Assembly: GCF_003583925.1 (NCBI RefSeq) | Contig: NZ_QYCN01000002.1 | Span: 76,957 to 140,956, forward strand | From: Hymenobacter rubripertinctus | Lineage (GTDB): Bacteria > Bacteroidota > Bacteroidia > Cytophagales > Hymenobacteraceae | Length of the DNA stretch: 64,000 nucleotides | Direction of reading: 5' to 3' | In this document: one piece after another, positions 42,143-50,912 of the stretch | How the letters are laid out: every line of letters begins with the position of its first letter | How positions within the stretch are numbered: position 1 is the first letter of the stretch | The notes under the pieces: generated by a model | What the model was told of the DNA's origin: nothing | Seen by the model: only the letters and a program-made list of their open reading frames with translations | Databases searched by the model: none | Position numbers and translations under genes: made by a program

Positions 42143-43846
42143 CTACAGCTTCACGAAGCGCACGGTACGCTGCTCGCGCCCATTGCTGACGGTGCAGGTG
42201 AACACGCCCTTGGTGAGCAGGCCCGGGCGCAGGCGCACGGCCGGGGCCGACGTGGGGGCCACCTGCTGCTCGGCTACCAAAGCCCCGCGGGCATCAAAAA
42301 TGCGTACCTGCAAGGGTGTCGACTGAAAGCCCACGGCCAGTTGTAGGTAGAGTTCGTCATCCTTGCTGGGGTTGGGGTAAATCAGTAGCTCGTGGCGGGG
42401 TTCGGGCGGGGCGGCCGAGAGCGGGGCCCCGGGGTTGGCCAGGTTGTAGGCCCGGGCGAAGTGGGGAATGCCGTACCCGATTTCGTCGTTGGGCGTGATG
42501 GCCCGGGAGCCGGAGCGCTGCAAAAAGCCGATGACCTGCTGGGCCGTGAGCGTGGGGTTGGCCTGCCAGAAACCGGCCACCATGCCGGCCAGCACCGGAC
42601 AGGCATACGAGGTGCCGTTGCCCCGGGTCACGGTGCCCGTCGGCGACACGATGGCCGTTTGCACACCCATAGCGGCCAGGTTGGGCTTGATGCGCCCGTC
42701 GGCCGTGGGGCCACGGGAGCTGAAGCCGGCCACGAAAGCCAGCGAATCGGTCGCGCCCACCGTCAGGATAGAGTCGGCATCGGCGGGGGCCGTAATGTAG
42801 CGCCAGGTGCCGTTGCCTTCGTTGCCGGCCGCGCTGACGACCACCATGCCCACGCGGGCAGCCACTGTGGCGGCGCGGGTAGAGAGGGCCGTGCGCCCGT
42901 TCATGTCGGCGTAGGCGTAATCGGTGGAGGGATAATCGAAGGTGCTGTAGCCCAGCGAGGAGCTGATGACGTCCACCCCGGCCGAGTCGGCGTATTCGGC
43001 CGCAATCAGCCAGTTGGCTTCTTCTACGGGGTGCTCGGAGTAGATATCCTCCGTAACGAAGAGGCGGAAGGTGGCCTTGGGCGCGGTACCAATATAGCGC
43101 CCCGGCTCGTTGCCGCCGATAGTAGCCAGGCAGTGGGTGCCGTGACTGTCGCGCTGAAACACCTGGTTGTTCTTGTCCACCACGTTGAAGGTGCTGGCCA
43201 GCCGGTTTTCCTGGGTGATGGAAGTGAAAGCCGAGGCCGTATTCACGCCCGGGAAACCGGCATCAAACACGGCTACCTGCATGCCTTCGCCCCGGAAGCC
43301 GGCATCGTGCATCTGCACCGCGCCCAGCATCTGGGCCTGGGCATAGGCCTTGCCGTACTGACTGCGGGTGCCGGCGCTACGCTCGGCGGTAAGCTCGGGG
43401 TCGTCGCCCTTGGGCTTGCGGGTGCCGGGCAGACCGCGGTTGAGCGTCTGGGCCGCGCGCACGAAGGGCAGTCCCTGAATTCGCAGGAGCGTGGCCGAGT
43501 CGCAGGCGACCATGGCGGCGTTGAACCAGCGGGAGGTGTACCAGAGCTGGGCGCCGGGCACGGCCTTGAGCTGCTGCACGTAGACAGGGCTCACGGGCAG
43601 GTCGCGGGGCAGCACGGCAATCTGCTGGCGCTGCCGCCGCGCCAGGGCCCGGGCCGACAGAAACGCGGCGGGCTGGCTCACGCTGAACGGCGTGCCGGCT
43701 TTGTCTTTGAAGTAGATGAGGTGCTTGCGCACAGTGGCCGTGGGCCGGGCCGTTTCCGGGGGCGTAGCTCCGGGGCCGGCGGCGGCCCGGGCTCCAAACG
43801 CCGACGCACAGAGGCCGGCAACTAGCAAAAGGCGGGATAGAACCAT
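42143..43846 (-). CDS. Secreted subtilisin-like (S8) protease with type IX sorting tail
   Basis: This 567-residue protein has a signal peptide and propeptide-like region (to about 150). The S8 catalytic triad is at Asp195 (VAVFDAGFPG), His235 (DSHGTHCLATIGG) and Ser413 (GNGTSYACPVLAG). A C-terminal type A sorting domain follows (LLIYPNPSKDDELYLQL, VRIFDARGALVAEQQ, GVFTCTVSNGREQRTVRFVKL). It is exported by the type IX system and probably released or anchored at the surface. The sorting tail implies a T9SS elsewhere in the genome. Confidence 0.95.
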   Translation of the reverse strand: MVLSRLLLVAGLCASAFGARAAAGPGATPPETARPTATVRKHLIYFKDKAGTPFSVSQPAAFLSARALARRQRQQIAVLPRDLPVSPVYVQQLKAVPGAQLWYTSRWFNAAMVACDSATLLRIQGLPFVRAAQTLNRGLPGTRKPKGDDPELTAERSAGTRSQYGKAYAQAQMLGAVQMHDAGFRGEGMQVAVFDAGFPGVNTASAFTSITQENRLASTFNVVDKNNQVFQRDSHGTHCLATIGGNEPGRYIGTAPKATFRLFVTEDIYSEHPVEEANWLIAAEYADSAGVDVISSSLGYSTFDYPSTDYAYADMNGRTALSTRAATVAARVGMVVVSAAGNEGNGTWRYITAPADADSILTVGATDSLAFVAGFSSRGPTADGRIKPNLAAMGVQTAIVSPTGTVTRGNGTSYACPVLAGMVAGFWQANPTLTAQQVIGFLQRSGSRAITPNDEIGYGIPHFARAYNLANPGAPLSAAPPEPRHELLIYPNPSKDDELYLQLAVGFQSTPLQVRIFDARGALVAEQQVAPTSAPAVRLRPGLLTKGVFTCTVSNGREQRTVRFVKL

Positions 43847-43940
43847 TCAGCGCAGTATATTGACTTGCCGGAAGATACAACCCAATCCGCTAACAAACGC
43901 GTCTTCGGCCCTCGGGAAGCCTTTTTTTGACCCCTATTCC

Positions 43941-43982
43941 CCAAAAAACCGGTGAAAGCCGTAGCTCTCACCGGTTTTTTGG
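43941..43982. terminator. Palindromic terminator
   Basis: A 15-bp stem CCAAAAAACCGGTGA with its complement and T6, between the lipoprotein stop and the S8 gene start. Confidence 0.8.
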
Positions 43983-44001
43983 CACGGCATAACAGTAAAC
44001 G

Positions 44002-44781
44002 CTATTTGCCGCTTTCAATCAGCACCTCGCTGCGCGACTGGCCCAGGTAGATGGCCGTGTTGTCGCAGGGCTTTCCGCCCCCCGGATCGTGGGTGAAGGC
44101 CCGGCTTATGCGGTACACCGGCCCCACGTCCTTGGCGAAGGTGGTGCGCCTGATGCTCGTGTAGCAGGCGTTCACGTCGACGGCCAGGTTGTTGGTGGTG
44201 GTCAGCGAATTATCGTAGCCATAGGTTTTACCGTTGCGCTGCACGCTGAACGGCTGGCCGACCCGGGAATAGAGCCGGTTGGAGGCCGTCACGGAATCCT
44301 GACTGTTGAAGGCGTTGATGTTCCAGACTCGGCCTTCCCGCACCGGAAACACCAGGGCCACGGTGCGCCGGTTGTTGAACTGCTCCGTCACGGCCCGCTC
44401 CCCCACCGTAACGGTAAACACCGAATCTACCCGCCAGGCATCGGTGGCGGTGGGCCGCCGGGAACGGATGAGCCGGTACACCGACTGGCCGGTGGCATCG
44501 GGGGTGAGCTCGGTATCCACCTGCTCGCGGAACTGGAAGCGGCTCACCGTGGGCTTGTTGTTGGCCCAGGCCGTGTCGGCCACGTCGTAGATGCGGTAGC
44601 TGCCCACGGCCAGCGGGTAGTACTCGGGGCCAGTAAAGGGCTCCACCTCGCTGGTATCCTGGCAGCCGGCCAGCACCGCCGCGCCCAGCACCGCCGCGCC
44701 CAGCACCGCCGCGCCCAGCACCGCCGGCAGCATCCAACGGCCCACGCCGCGCAGAGTAGTAGGGGAATATTTCTGATTCAT
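44002..44781 (-). CDS. Lipoprotein with repeat-built signal peptide
   Basis: The 259-residue protein has a lipoprotein signal whose hydrophobic core is VLGAAVLGAAVLGAAVLAGC, lipid Cys40. The core is encoded by a 15-bp tandem repeat. The mature part (EYYPLAVGSYRIYDVADTAW..., VYRLIRSRR, VWNINAFNSQDSV) resembles uncharacterised Bacteroidota lipoproteins; no named domain. It may sit in either leaflet of the envelope. Confidence 0.78.
   Translation of the reverse strand: MNQKYSPTTLRGVGRWMLPAVLGAAVLGAAVLGAAVLAGCQDTSEVEPFTGPEYYPLAVGSYRIYDVADTAWANNKPTVSRFQFREQVDTELTPDATGQSVYRLIRSRRPTATDAWRVDSVFTVTVGERAVTEQFNNRRTVALVFPVREGRVWNINAFNSQDSVTASNRLYSRVGQPFSVQRNGKTYGYDNSLTTTNNLAVDVNACYTSIRRTTFAKDVGPVYRISRAFTHDPGGGKPCDNTAIYLGQSRSEVLIESGK
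44671..44725 (-). repeat. 15-bp tandem repeat in signal peptide
   Basis: CAGCACCGCCGCGCC occurs three times exactly (44671-44715) plus a 10-bp partial copy. On the coding strand it gives the repeated VLGAA of the signal core. Unit length is a multiple of three, so slippage keeps the frame. Confidence 0.95.
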
Positions 44782-44876
44782 AGCAGGTGATTAACGCCCT
44801 GAAAGTAGCACTGGTTCGCGGGAAAAAACGGCCCGGGCCGGGAGAACGCGTAAACGGGAAAATCAGTTGCCCGTGG

Positions 44877-45010
44877 TTGGTAGTTGGCAGTTGGCAGTTG
44901 GCAGAAATAACGTCCTCCTGCCGAAGGAAGGATCCTTTCACGTTTGAACGAGTCAGTATATCGAGCATCGTTCCTGGGTAAAAGTCCTCTTCCTTCGTCG
45001 GGAGGACGTT
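44877..45010. repeat. Heptamer run and inverted repeat after mnmA
   Basis: Four TTGGYAG heptamers (44877-44904), then a dyad AACGTCCTCCTGCC...GGAAG (44909-44930) matched by 44989-45010 (20 of 22). The AACGTCCTCC core recurs in the terminator at 32-82. It probably ends mnmA transcription. Confidence 0.75.
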
Positions 45011-45038
45011 GTTGTTACCAGCCACCAGCTCCTGCCGA

Positions 45039-46184
45039 CTACCGAACGGCGACGGTTTCGGAGGGCTCGGGGATTTCGCCGATGGTGTGGCGCTCGATCC
45101 AGCCCCCGCCCAGCACGTCCTCGCCCTCGTAGAACACGGCGGCCTGACCGGGCGTTACGGCGTGCACGGCTTGCTCGAAGTAGACGTAGATTTTGTCGCC
45201 CTTCTGCTCCAGAAAGGCCGGGGAGCCGTCGTGGTTGTAGCGGATTTTGGTGGTACTGGGCACCAGGCCCCGGCCTTCGAGAGAGGCATATTTACCCATA
45301 TTGAGCTTGCTGACCACCGTGCGGGTGCTGGCCAGGTCATCGAAGTTGCCGAGCACCACGCGGTTGGTTTCCGGGTCGATGGCCGTTACATAGACCGGGA
45401 AGCCCAGGGCCACGCCCAGGCCCTTGCGCTGACCGATGGTGTAGAACGGGTAGCCCTCGTGCTGGCCCACCACGGTGCCGTCGCGGAGCACGAACTCGCC
45501 GCCGGCCACGCGCTCCTCCAGGCCCGGCACGCGGCGGCGCAGGAAGCCCCGGTAGTCGTTGTCGGGAATGAAGCAGATTTCGTAGCTCTCGGGCTTGTTG
45601 ACGAGTTCGGTAAAGCCCCGCTCGCGGGCGAAGTCGTAGATGGCCGTTTTGCGCAGCTCGCCCAGCGGGAACAGCGTGCGGGCCAGGCTCTCCTGACTCA
45701 CCCCCCAGAGGGCGTAGCTCTGGTCCTTGTTATCATCAATGCCCTTGCTGATGACGTAGCGGCCGTTTTCTTCGCGCACCTGGGCGTAGTGGCCGGTGGC
45801 AATGAAGGCGCAGCCGAGCTGGTCGGCCCGGCGCAGCAAAGCATCCCACTTGATGTGGGTGTTGCAGAGTACGCAGGGGTTGGGCGTGCGCCCGGCCAGG
45901 TATTCCTCCGTGAAGTTGCTGATGACGAAGTCGCCGAACTCTTCGCGAATATCGATGATGTAGTGCGGGAAGCCCAGGTCCACGGCAATCTGGCGGGCGT
46001 CGTTGATGCTGTCGAGCGAGCAGCAGCCGGTTTCCTTCTTGCTGCCGCCCGCCGAGGCATAATCCCAGGTTTTCATGGTCATCCCGACCACTTCGTACCC
46101 TTGCTCGTGCAGCATCACGGCCGCTACCGAGCTGTCGATGCCGCCGCTCATGGCTACCAGCACCCGTCCTTTCGTTATGTTCAT
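45039..46184 (-). CDS. mnmA: tRNA 2-thiouridine(34) synthase
   Basis: The 381-residue enzyme has the PP-loop VLVAMSGGIDSSVAAVML, CVLCNTHIKWDALL (first catalytic Cys), IATGHYAQ, KDQSYALWGVSQ and SYEICFIPDNDYRGFLRR (second Cys). It thiolates wobble U34 of tRNA Lys, Glu and Gln. I place the start at MNITKGRV; the upstream frame would begin at or before the predicted -7 element (46233-46240). Confidence 0.96.
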   Translation of the reverse strand: MNITKGRVLVAMSGGIDSSVAAVMLHEQGYEVVGMTMKTWDYASAGGSKKETGCCSLDSINDARQIAVDLGFPHYIIDIREEFGDFVISNFTEEYLAGRTPNPCVLCNTHIKWDALLRRADQLGCAFIATGHYAQVREENGRYVISKGIDDNKDQSYALWGVSQESLARTLFPLGELRKTAIYDFARERGFTELVNKPESYEICFIPDNDYRGFLRRRVPGLEERVAGGEFVLRDGTVVGQHEGYPFYTIGQRKGLGVALGFPVYVTAIDPETNRVVLGNFDDLASTRTVVSKLNMGKYASLEGRGLVPSTTKIRYNHDGSPAFLEQKGDKIYVYFEQAVHAVTPGQAAVFYEGEDVLGGGWIERHTIGEIPEPSETVAVR

Positions 46185-46232
46185 ACGTGAATCAAATTGC
46201 GCCCGGAGCGTGAAAGGTTCCGGCCGAATGCG

Positions 46233-46240
46233 CAAAGGTA
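46233..46240 (-). promoter_or_regulatory. -7 element for mnmA
   Basis: TACCTTTG on the minus strand matches TAnnTTTG, 49 bp from the start at 46184. Confidence 0.5.
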
Positions 46241-46270
46241 CGAAAGAGCGGACGGGTGAATGAGTGAATT

Positions 46271-46367
46271 GTCATTCCGACATTCCGCGCATCAAGCGGC
46301 GAGAGGAATCTGGGTTCACGCAACAGCACGGTTTCGTGAACCCAGATTCCTCCCTCGTCGGAATGAC
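46271..46367. repeat. GTCATTCCGA-type inverted repeat
   Basis: Outer arms GTCATTCCGA (46271-46280) and TCGGAATGAC (46358-46367), inner arms GAGGAATCTGGGTTCACG (46303-46320) and its complement (46335-46352). It lies in the gap between divergent mnmA and the TrpF-like gene, so it is not a terminator. The GTCATTCCG motif also occurs in the palindrome at 6131. Confidence 0.85.
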
Positions 46368-46464
46368 AGTTCACGCACCCACTCCCTCCTAACTCAGAAG
46401 TCCCGATTATTGCAGCGGCAACGGCGGTAGCGCCGGGGCCGCCTCCCTTTCATTTCCTTCTGCT

Positions 46465-47088
46465 ATGGCTTTGCTAGTTCCCGTGATGGTGCGCGGTATT
46501 AATAACCTGTCCGATGCCCGCTACTGCGCCGGCATGGGGGCCGATTCGCTCACCTTTCGCCTCGACCCGGCGCTCAACGGCTACCTCACGCCCGAGGTAG
46601 TGAAGGAGCTCAGCGGCTGGGTGGCCGGCGTGCAGCTCATCGGCGAGTTCGATACGCTGCCGGTGGCCGAAATCAATGCCCTGGTGCTGCAATGCGGCCT
46701 GCACGCGGTGCTGCTGCACCGCCGCCGCACGCCCGAAGAGCTGGCCCAGCTCACCGTACCGGCCCTCAAGCTACTGCGCTGGCTGCCCGACATGCTTCCC
46801 GAAGACGTGGACCTGCGCTTCCGTGAGCAGGCCCCGCACTACCTGGGTTTCGTGCTGGCTGCCCCGCCCGCGCAGCTGCCCAACGGTGCCGAAACCACCC
46901 GCCTCATTGAGCAGGCCCGCACCTACCCGCTCTGGCTGGGCACCGACTTCGCCCCCGGCGGCCAACTGCGCGCCTACGTGCAGCAGCTGCGGCCCGCCGG
47001 CATCGTGCTGGAAGGCGGCGACGAAATCAAGCCCGGCATCCGCGACTTCGACGAAATGGAAGCGCTGTTCGAGCAGCTGGAAGACTAA
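46465..47088 (+). CDS. TrpF-like TIM-barrel protein, catalytic Cys missing
   Basis: This 207-residue protein resembles phosphoribosylanthranilate isomerase in strand order and ends (VRGINNLSDARYCAGMGADSLTF at the start, IVLEGGDEIKPGIRDFDEMEALFEQL at the end). The usual catalytic Cys of the KICG motif is replaced by Arg in MVRGI, and an obvious catalytic Asp is not visible. It is probably not the trp pathway enzyme. No other trp genes are nearby. Confidence 0.7.
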   Translation: MALLVPVMVRGINNLSDARYCAGMGADSLTFRLDPALNGYLTPEVVKELSGWVAGVQLIGEFDTLPVAEINALVLQCGLHAVLLHRRRTPEELAQLTVPALKLLRWLPDMLPEDVDLRFREQAPHYLGFVLAAPPAQLPNGAETTRLIEQARTYPLWLGTDFAPGGQLRAYVQQLRPAGIVLEGGDEIKPGIRDFDEMEALFEQLED

Positions 47089-47090
47089 TC

Positions 47091-47199
47091 GGTGAAGTGG
47101 TGAGGTGGTGAGTTTGATGTTCCAGAATCCTATTTGCGCAAGTGGCGCAGCTTGGACCGATTGAATCTCAACCTCACCACGTCACCACGTCACCGCTTC
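47091..47199. repeat. 8-bp-period inverted repeat between TrpF-like and trmB
   Basis: Left arm GGTGAAGTGGTGAGGTGGTGAG (47091-47112) has a GTGA every 8 bp. The right arm (47173-47199) contains TCACCACGTCACCACG and ends at the trmB stop. A variant of the heptamer theme with an 8-bp period. Confidence 0.75.
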
Positions 47200-47860
47200 A
47201 ATTCACCTGAAACTGGAGGTACTTGATGGGCACGCCCTGCTGGCGGTATTTGCGCTCGAAGGTGGTCTGGATGTCCTCGGCGTGAGGCAGCAGCTCGGGG
47301 GTGGCGTACAGGTCGCGGGTGTGGGCCAGCACGGTGGTGCCGGGGCGCTGTTGCACGGTTTCGAGGGAGTACTCGAACAGGTCGGCGTTGTCGGTTTTGA
47401 GGTGAATCAGGCCGCCGGGGCGCAGAATCTGCTGGTAGAGGGTGAGGAAGCGCGGGTAGGTCAGGCGGCGCTTGATGTCCCGGTCGCGGGGGCGCGGGTC
47501 GGGGAAGGTAATCCAGATTTCGTGCAGCTCGCCGGGGGCGAAATGCGTGAGCAGGTCGTGGGCGCGGGTGCGTACCCAGCCCGTGTTTTCCAGGCCCAGC
47601 TCGTGGGCGCGGCTGTTCCCCTTCCAGATCCGGTCGCCCTTAATATCGAGGCCCAGGAAGTTGCGCTCGGGATACCGCTCGGCCAGGCCTACGGTGTACT
47701 CACCCTTACCGCAGCCGACTTCGAGGGTAATCGGGTTATCGTTGCCGAAAAAATCCTGGTGCCAGCGCCCGCCCAGCTGCTGATAGGTGGCTTTGCCGGG
47801 TTCCACAATGGAGTCCTGCTCTGCATTGGCGGCAAAGCGCCGGAGTTTACTTCTGCTCAC
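47198..47860 (-). CDS. trmB: tRNA (guanine-N7-)-methyltransferase
   Basis: The 220-residue Rossmann methyltransferase shows ITLEVGCGKGEYTVGLAERYPERNFLGLDIKGDR (SAM site), WITFPDPRPRDRDIKRRLTYPRFL (TrmB signature) and the Asp/Arg-rich substrate loop. It makes m7G46 in tRNA. It converges on the TrpF-like gene. Confidence 0.96.
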   Translation of the reverse strand: MSRSKLRRFAANAEQDSIVEPGKATYQQLGGRWHQDFFGNDNPITLEVGCGKGEYTVGLAERYPERNFLGLDIKGDRIWKGNSRAHELGLENTGWVRTRAHDLLTHFAPGELHEIWITFPDPRPRDRDIKRRLTYPRFLTLYQQILRPGGLIHLKTDNADLFEYSLETVQQRPGTTVLAHTRDLYATPELLPHAEDIQTTFERKYRQQGVPIKYLQFQVN

Positions 47861-47990
47861 GTTCGTTTTTTCGTTACTGGTTTTCTGTTTCTCGTGGCCG
47901 GATCGGCGTGGCCGGCTGGGAGTTGTTTATCTGACGTGATGGTCCTTCTTTCTTCGAGCGAAAAACGAATACCCAACAGCAAAAACCAAC

Positions 47991-49292
47991 TCAGAGCTCT
48001 TCGATTTCAGCCACTACGAAGGTACTGCCCCCGATAAAAATCACATCATCGGCGGCGGCGGCGGCGCGGGCGGCGGCCACGGCGGCCGGCACCGGGCCGT
48101 GCGCGGTGCCCGTGAGGCCCAGGCCGGCGGCCAGCGCGGCCAGCTCCGGGGCCGGCAGCGCGCGCGGAATGGTGGCCTGGCAGAAGTAGTACGTAGCGTC
48201 CCGGGGCAGCAGGGCCAGCATCCTGGTCACGTCCTTGTCGTTCACCACGCCCAGCACGAAGTGCAGCCGCCGCCGGGGCAAACGGGCCAGCTGCTCCACG
48301 ATGAAGCGGATGCCGGCCTCGTTGTGGCCCGTGTCGCAGATGACGAGCGGCTGGCGGCCCAGGATGGTCCAGCGGCCGCGCAGACCGGTCAGGCGGCCCA
48401 CTTCGCGCAGCCCCTCGCGCAGGTGGGCTTCCTCCATTACGAAGCCCTGGCGGCGCAGCTCGGCCACGGTAGCCAGCACGCCGGGCAGGTTCAGGCGCTG
48501 GTAGTCGCCCACCAGGCCCAGCGCCAGCGCGTCGAGTTCCAGCGCCCCGTCGTGCCAGATGCGGAGCCGTTGCACGGCCGCGTCGGGAGCGGGCTCACCG
48601 AGTAGTTCGGCGCGGTAGTGGGCGTCGGCAAACAGCAGCGGGGCTCCCTGCTGCCGGGCCTTCTGCTCGAAAACGGCCGCTACTTCGGGCTGGGTCTGGC
48701 TAATGATGGCGGGTACGCCGGGCTTGATGATGCCGGCTTTTTCGGCCGCAATCAGCGGCAGCGTATCGCCCAGCAGGTTCTGGTGGTCGAAGCTGATGTT
48801 GGTAATGAGCGACACCAAAGGCCGGATGATGTTGGTGGAGTCGAGCCGGCCGCCCAGGCCCACTTCCACCACGGCCACATCCACCCGCTCCCGGGCGAAA
48901 TAATCGAAGGCCAGGGCCACGCACATTTCAAAAAACGAGGGCTCCACCTGCTCGAACAACCCCCGCCGCTGAGCCACCCACTCCACCAGAAACGCCGGGG
49001 CCAGCGGCTGGCCGTTTATTCGGATGCGCTCGGTGAATTCCTTGAGGTGGGGCGAGGTGTAGAGGCCCACTTTGTAACCGGCGGCCTGGAGCACGGCGGC
49101 CAGCAGGTGACTGGAGCTGCCCTTGCCGTTGGTGCCGGCCACGTGCACGCTCCGGAACTGCCGCTCGGGATGGCCGGTGGCTTCGGCCAGGGCCTCGGTG
49201 CGTTGCAGGCCCGGCTTGTAGCCCGCCTCGCCCACCCGCTGAAACATGGGCAGCTGGGCGTAGAGGAAGTCGAGAGTTTGCGGGTAGGTCAT
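47991..49292 (-). CDS. folC: Bifunctional folylpolyglutamate/dihydrofolate synthase
   Basis: The 433-residue Mur-ligase-fold enzyme has the P-loop GTNGKGSSSHLLAAVL, SPHLKEFTERIRING, VEVGLGGRLDSTNII, SLITNISFDHQNLLGDTL and GHNEAGIRFIVE. It attaches glutamate to folates. It is last in the TonB-cluster strand run, after the tonB gene and a heptamer inverted repeat. Confidence 0.96.
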   Translation of the reverse strand: MTYPQTLDFLYAQLPMFQRVGEAGYKPGLQRTEALAEATGHPERQFRSVHVAGTNGKGSSSHLLAAVLQAAGYKVGLYTSPHLKEFTERIRINGQPLAPAFLVEWVAQRRGLFEQVEPSFFEMCVALAFDYFARERVDVAVVEVGLGGRLDSTNIIRPLVSLITNISFDHQNLLGDTLPLIAAEKAGIIKPGVPAIISQTQPEVAAVFEQKARQQGAPLLFADAHYRAELLGEPAPDAAVQRLRIWHDGALELDALALGLVGDYQRLNLPGVLATVAELRRQGFVMEEAHLREGLREVGRLTGLRGRWTILGRQPLVICDTGHNEAGIRFIVEQLARLPRRRLHFVLGVVNDKDVTRMLALLPRDATYYFCQATIPRALPAPELAALAAGLGLTGTAHGPVPAAVAAARAAAAADDVIFIGGSTFVVAEIEEL

Positions 49293-49299
49293 TTCTTTG

Positions 49300-49428
49300 G
49301 AGCTGTTAGCTGACAGCTATTAGCTGATGGCCCTCGTTCAATAACGCAGCCAGCTACCTATTATGGGCGCGATGAAAACTGCACGAAAGCTAGCAGCTCT
49401 CAGCTAACAGCTCTCAGCTAACAGCTCC
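49300..49428. repeat. Heptamer inverted repeat, tonB-folC gap
   Basis: Left arm GAGCTGTTAGCTGACAGC..., right arm (49388-49428) AGCTAGC AGCTCTC AGCTAAC AGCTCTC AGCTAAC AGCTCC, all in a 7-bp register. Same AGCT core as at 10409 and 34464. Confidence 0.85.
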
Positions 49429-49434
49429 AGAAAA

Positions 49435-50316
49435 TCACCGTACCGTGAATTTGAAGGTGTAGAAGCCCGTAGCCCCGCCGTTGGCGGAGTTGGTGCGGCG
49501 GAACTCGGCATTTTCCAACGCGTCGCGGCAGGCGCGTTCCTGGGCGGCCGATACGTTGCCCGACACTTTGGTAACGGCCTCCACCTCCCCATCGGCACTC
49601 ACCTTGATTTTGAAGCGCACGAAACCCGAGTTGTTGTCGAGGGCGGCGGCGGTGGGGCGGTTTACGAAGGCCCAGCCGCTCATTTCGAGGCCGCCGCTGC
49701 CGGGGCTGGTACCGCGGCCGCCGCTGCCGGGCTCGCCCGAGTAGGCCGTGCCGTCATAGGTGCCGCGGGGGTCGCCTTTGTCGCCCACAGTGCCGGGGTT
49801 GTCGCCGTTGTTGTTGCCGGTGGGCGCGTTGCTGGTACCGTTTACGCCATTGCCGCCGCCATCGGCCCGGTTGGCGCGGGGCGTGAATACGGCCCGCTGG
49901 TCTACCCGGGGTTTGGGCGGTTCGGGCTTCACCTCTTCCCGGGGCACGGGCGCGGCTTTGGGGGCCGGCGGTACCGTTACGGGGCTTTCCTCGGCCTCAC
50001 TGGTCACCACGCGCTCCTGGCTGGGGGGCGTGGGATCGGGCGGGGTGGTGGGCTGGGGCGGCGTGGGGTCGGGCTGGGCGGCCGGCGGGCGGCTGTCTTC
50101 GCGGTTCTGGGATTCGTTGGCCGGCGCCTGGCTCTGAATGTCGCCGGAGCCCACTTCGTCCACCCCGTAGTTCAGCTCCACCCCGTCGCCGCCGAGGGTA
50201 TCCAGGGGTGGGTCGGGACCCTTGAAGACGGCAAAGAAGAACAGGGCCGCCAGGGCCACGTGAAATACCACGGTCCCCAGTAAAGCTTCGCGCCGATGTT
50301 CTTCCCGGTATTCCAT
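49435..50316 (-). CDS. tonB: Energy transducer TonB
   Basis: The 293-residue protein has one N-terminal transmembrane helix (about 14-33), a Pro/Asp/Glu-rich periplasmic linker and a C-terminal TonB-like domain (GFVRFKIKVSADGEVEAVTKVSGNVSAAQERACRDALENAEF...YTFKFTVR). It couples ExbB-ExbD proton flow to outer-membrane receptors. A Gly/Asn-rich stretch (about 150-215) separates linker and domain. Partner genes exbD and exbB lie upstream. Confidence 0.88.
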   Translation of the reverse strand: MEYREEHRREALLGTVVFHVALAALFFFAVFKGPDPPLDTLGGDGVELNYGVDEVGSGDIQSQAPANESQNREDSRPPAAQPDPTPPQPTTPPDPTPPSQERVVTSEAEESPVTVPPAPKAAPVPREEVKPEPPKPRVDQRAVFTPRANRADGGGNGVNGTSNAPTGNNNGDNPGTVGDKGDPRGTYDGTAYSGEPGSGGRGTSPGSGGLEMSGWAFVNRPTAAALDNNSGFVRFKIKVSADGEVEAVTKVSGNVSAAQERACRDALENAEFRRTNSANGGATGFYTFKFTVR

Positions 50317-50318
50317 AT

Positions 50319-50413
50319 CAGTTGTCAGTTATCCGTTGTCAGTTGCCAGTTGGATAGTTTACAGTTGAAGCTTTTAAAACCGCCTGACAACTAGCAACTG
50401 GACCCTGACAACT
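50319..50413. repeat. Heptamer inverted repeat, exbD-tonB gap
   Basis: Left arm CAGTTGT CAGTTAT CCGTTGT CAGTTGC CAGTTGG, right arm (50384-50413) CTGACAACTAGCAACTGG... Each unit is 7 bp and the arms are complementary. Confidence 0.85.
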
Positions 50414-50817
50414 CATTTCCCCTGTTGGGCCTGGGTGGCCATGACCATTTTTATCTTGAGCCGGTTGCCGATTTCGAGGATGTCGACCAGTTTCTGCACG
50501 TTCAGCGAAGCATCCACCCGCAGCACGGCGGTGGGGCTTTCCAGGCCGGCAATGCGGCGGGCCAGCTCGGGCTCCAGCTCGGTGGGCGTGATGGGGGTCC
50601 GGTCGAGGAAGTAGGTTCCGGCCGCATCCACCGAGATGGTGATGGGCTGCTTCATGGCCTGCTTGCCCGAGCGGGCGTTGGGCAGCATGAGCTTAATCAC
50701 GTTTGGGTTGACCATCGTCGAGACAATCAGGAAGAACAGCATCAGAAAGAACATGATGTCGTTCATCGAGCTGGTCTCGACGTGGGAAGAAAGCTTACGG
50801 CGCCGGCTGAGATTCAT
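50413..50817 (-). CDS. exbD: ExbD/TolR family transport protein
   Basis: The 134-residue protein has a short cytosolic start, one transmembrane helix holding the proton-carrying Asp (SSMNDIMFFLMLFFLIVSTM), and a periplasmic domain (ITISVDAAGTYFLDRTPITPTELEPELARRIAG). With ExbB it forms the proton-driven motor for TonB. Confidence 0.93.
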   Translation of the reverse strand: MNLSRRRKLSSHVETSSMNDIMFFLMLFFLIVSTMVNPNVIKLMLPNARSGKQAMKQPITISVDAAGTYFLDRTPITPTELEPELARRIAGLESPTAVLRVDASLNVQKLVDILEIGNRLKIKMVMATQAQQGK

Positions 50818-50819
50818 AA

Positions 50820-50911
50820 TGAGTTGTCAGTTGCCAGTTGCCAGTTGTCAGTTACCGCTATCAGGTTAGAAGGACTCGACCTGACAACTGGCAACTGATG
50901 ACTGGCAACTC
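50820..50911. repeat. Heptamer inverted repeat, exbB-exbD gap
   Basis: Left arm TGAGTTGTCAGTTGCCAGTT..., right arm (50881-50911) CTGACAACTGGCAACTGATG.... Same CAGTTGY heptamer as the exbD-tonB element. Confidence 0.85.
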
Positions 50912-50912
50912 A

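Noticed and set aside
46465..47088. Calling the gene trpF.
   Set aside because: The catalytic Cys is missing and there are no trp neighbours; a TrpF-like label is safer.
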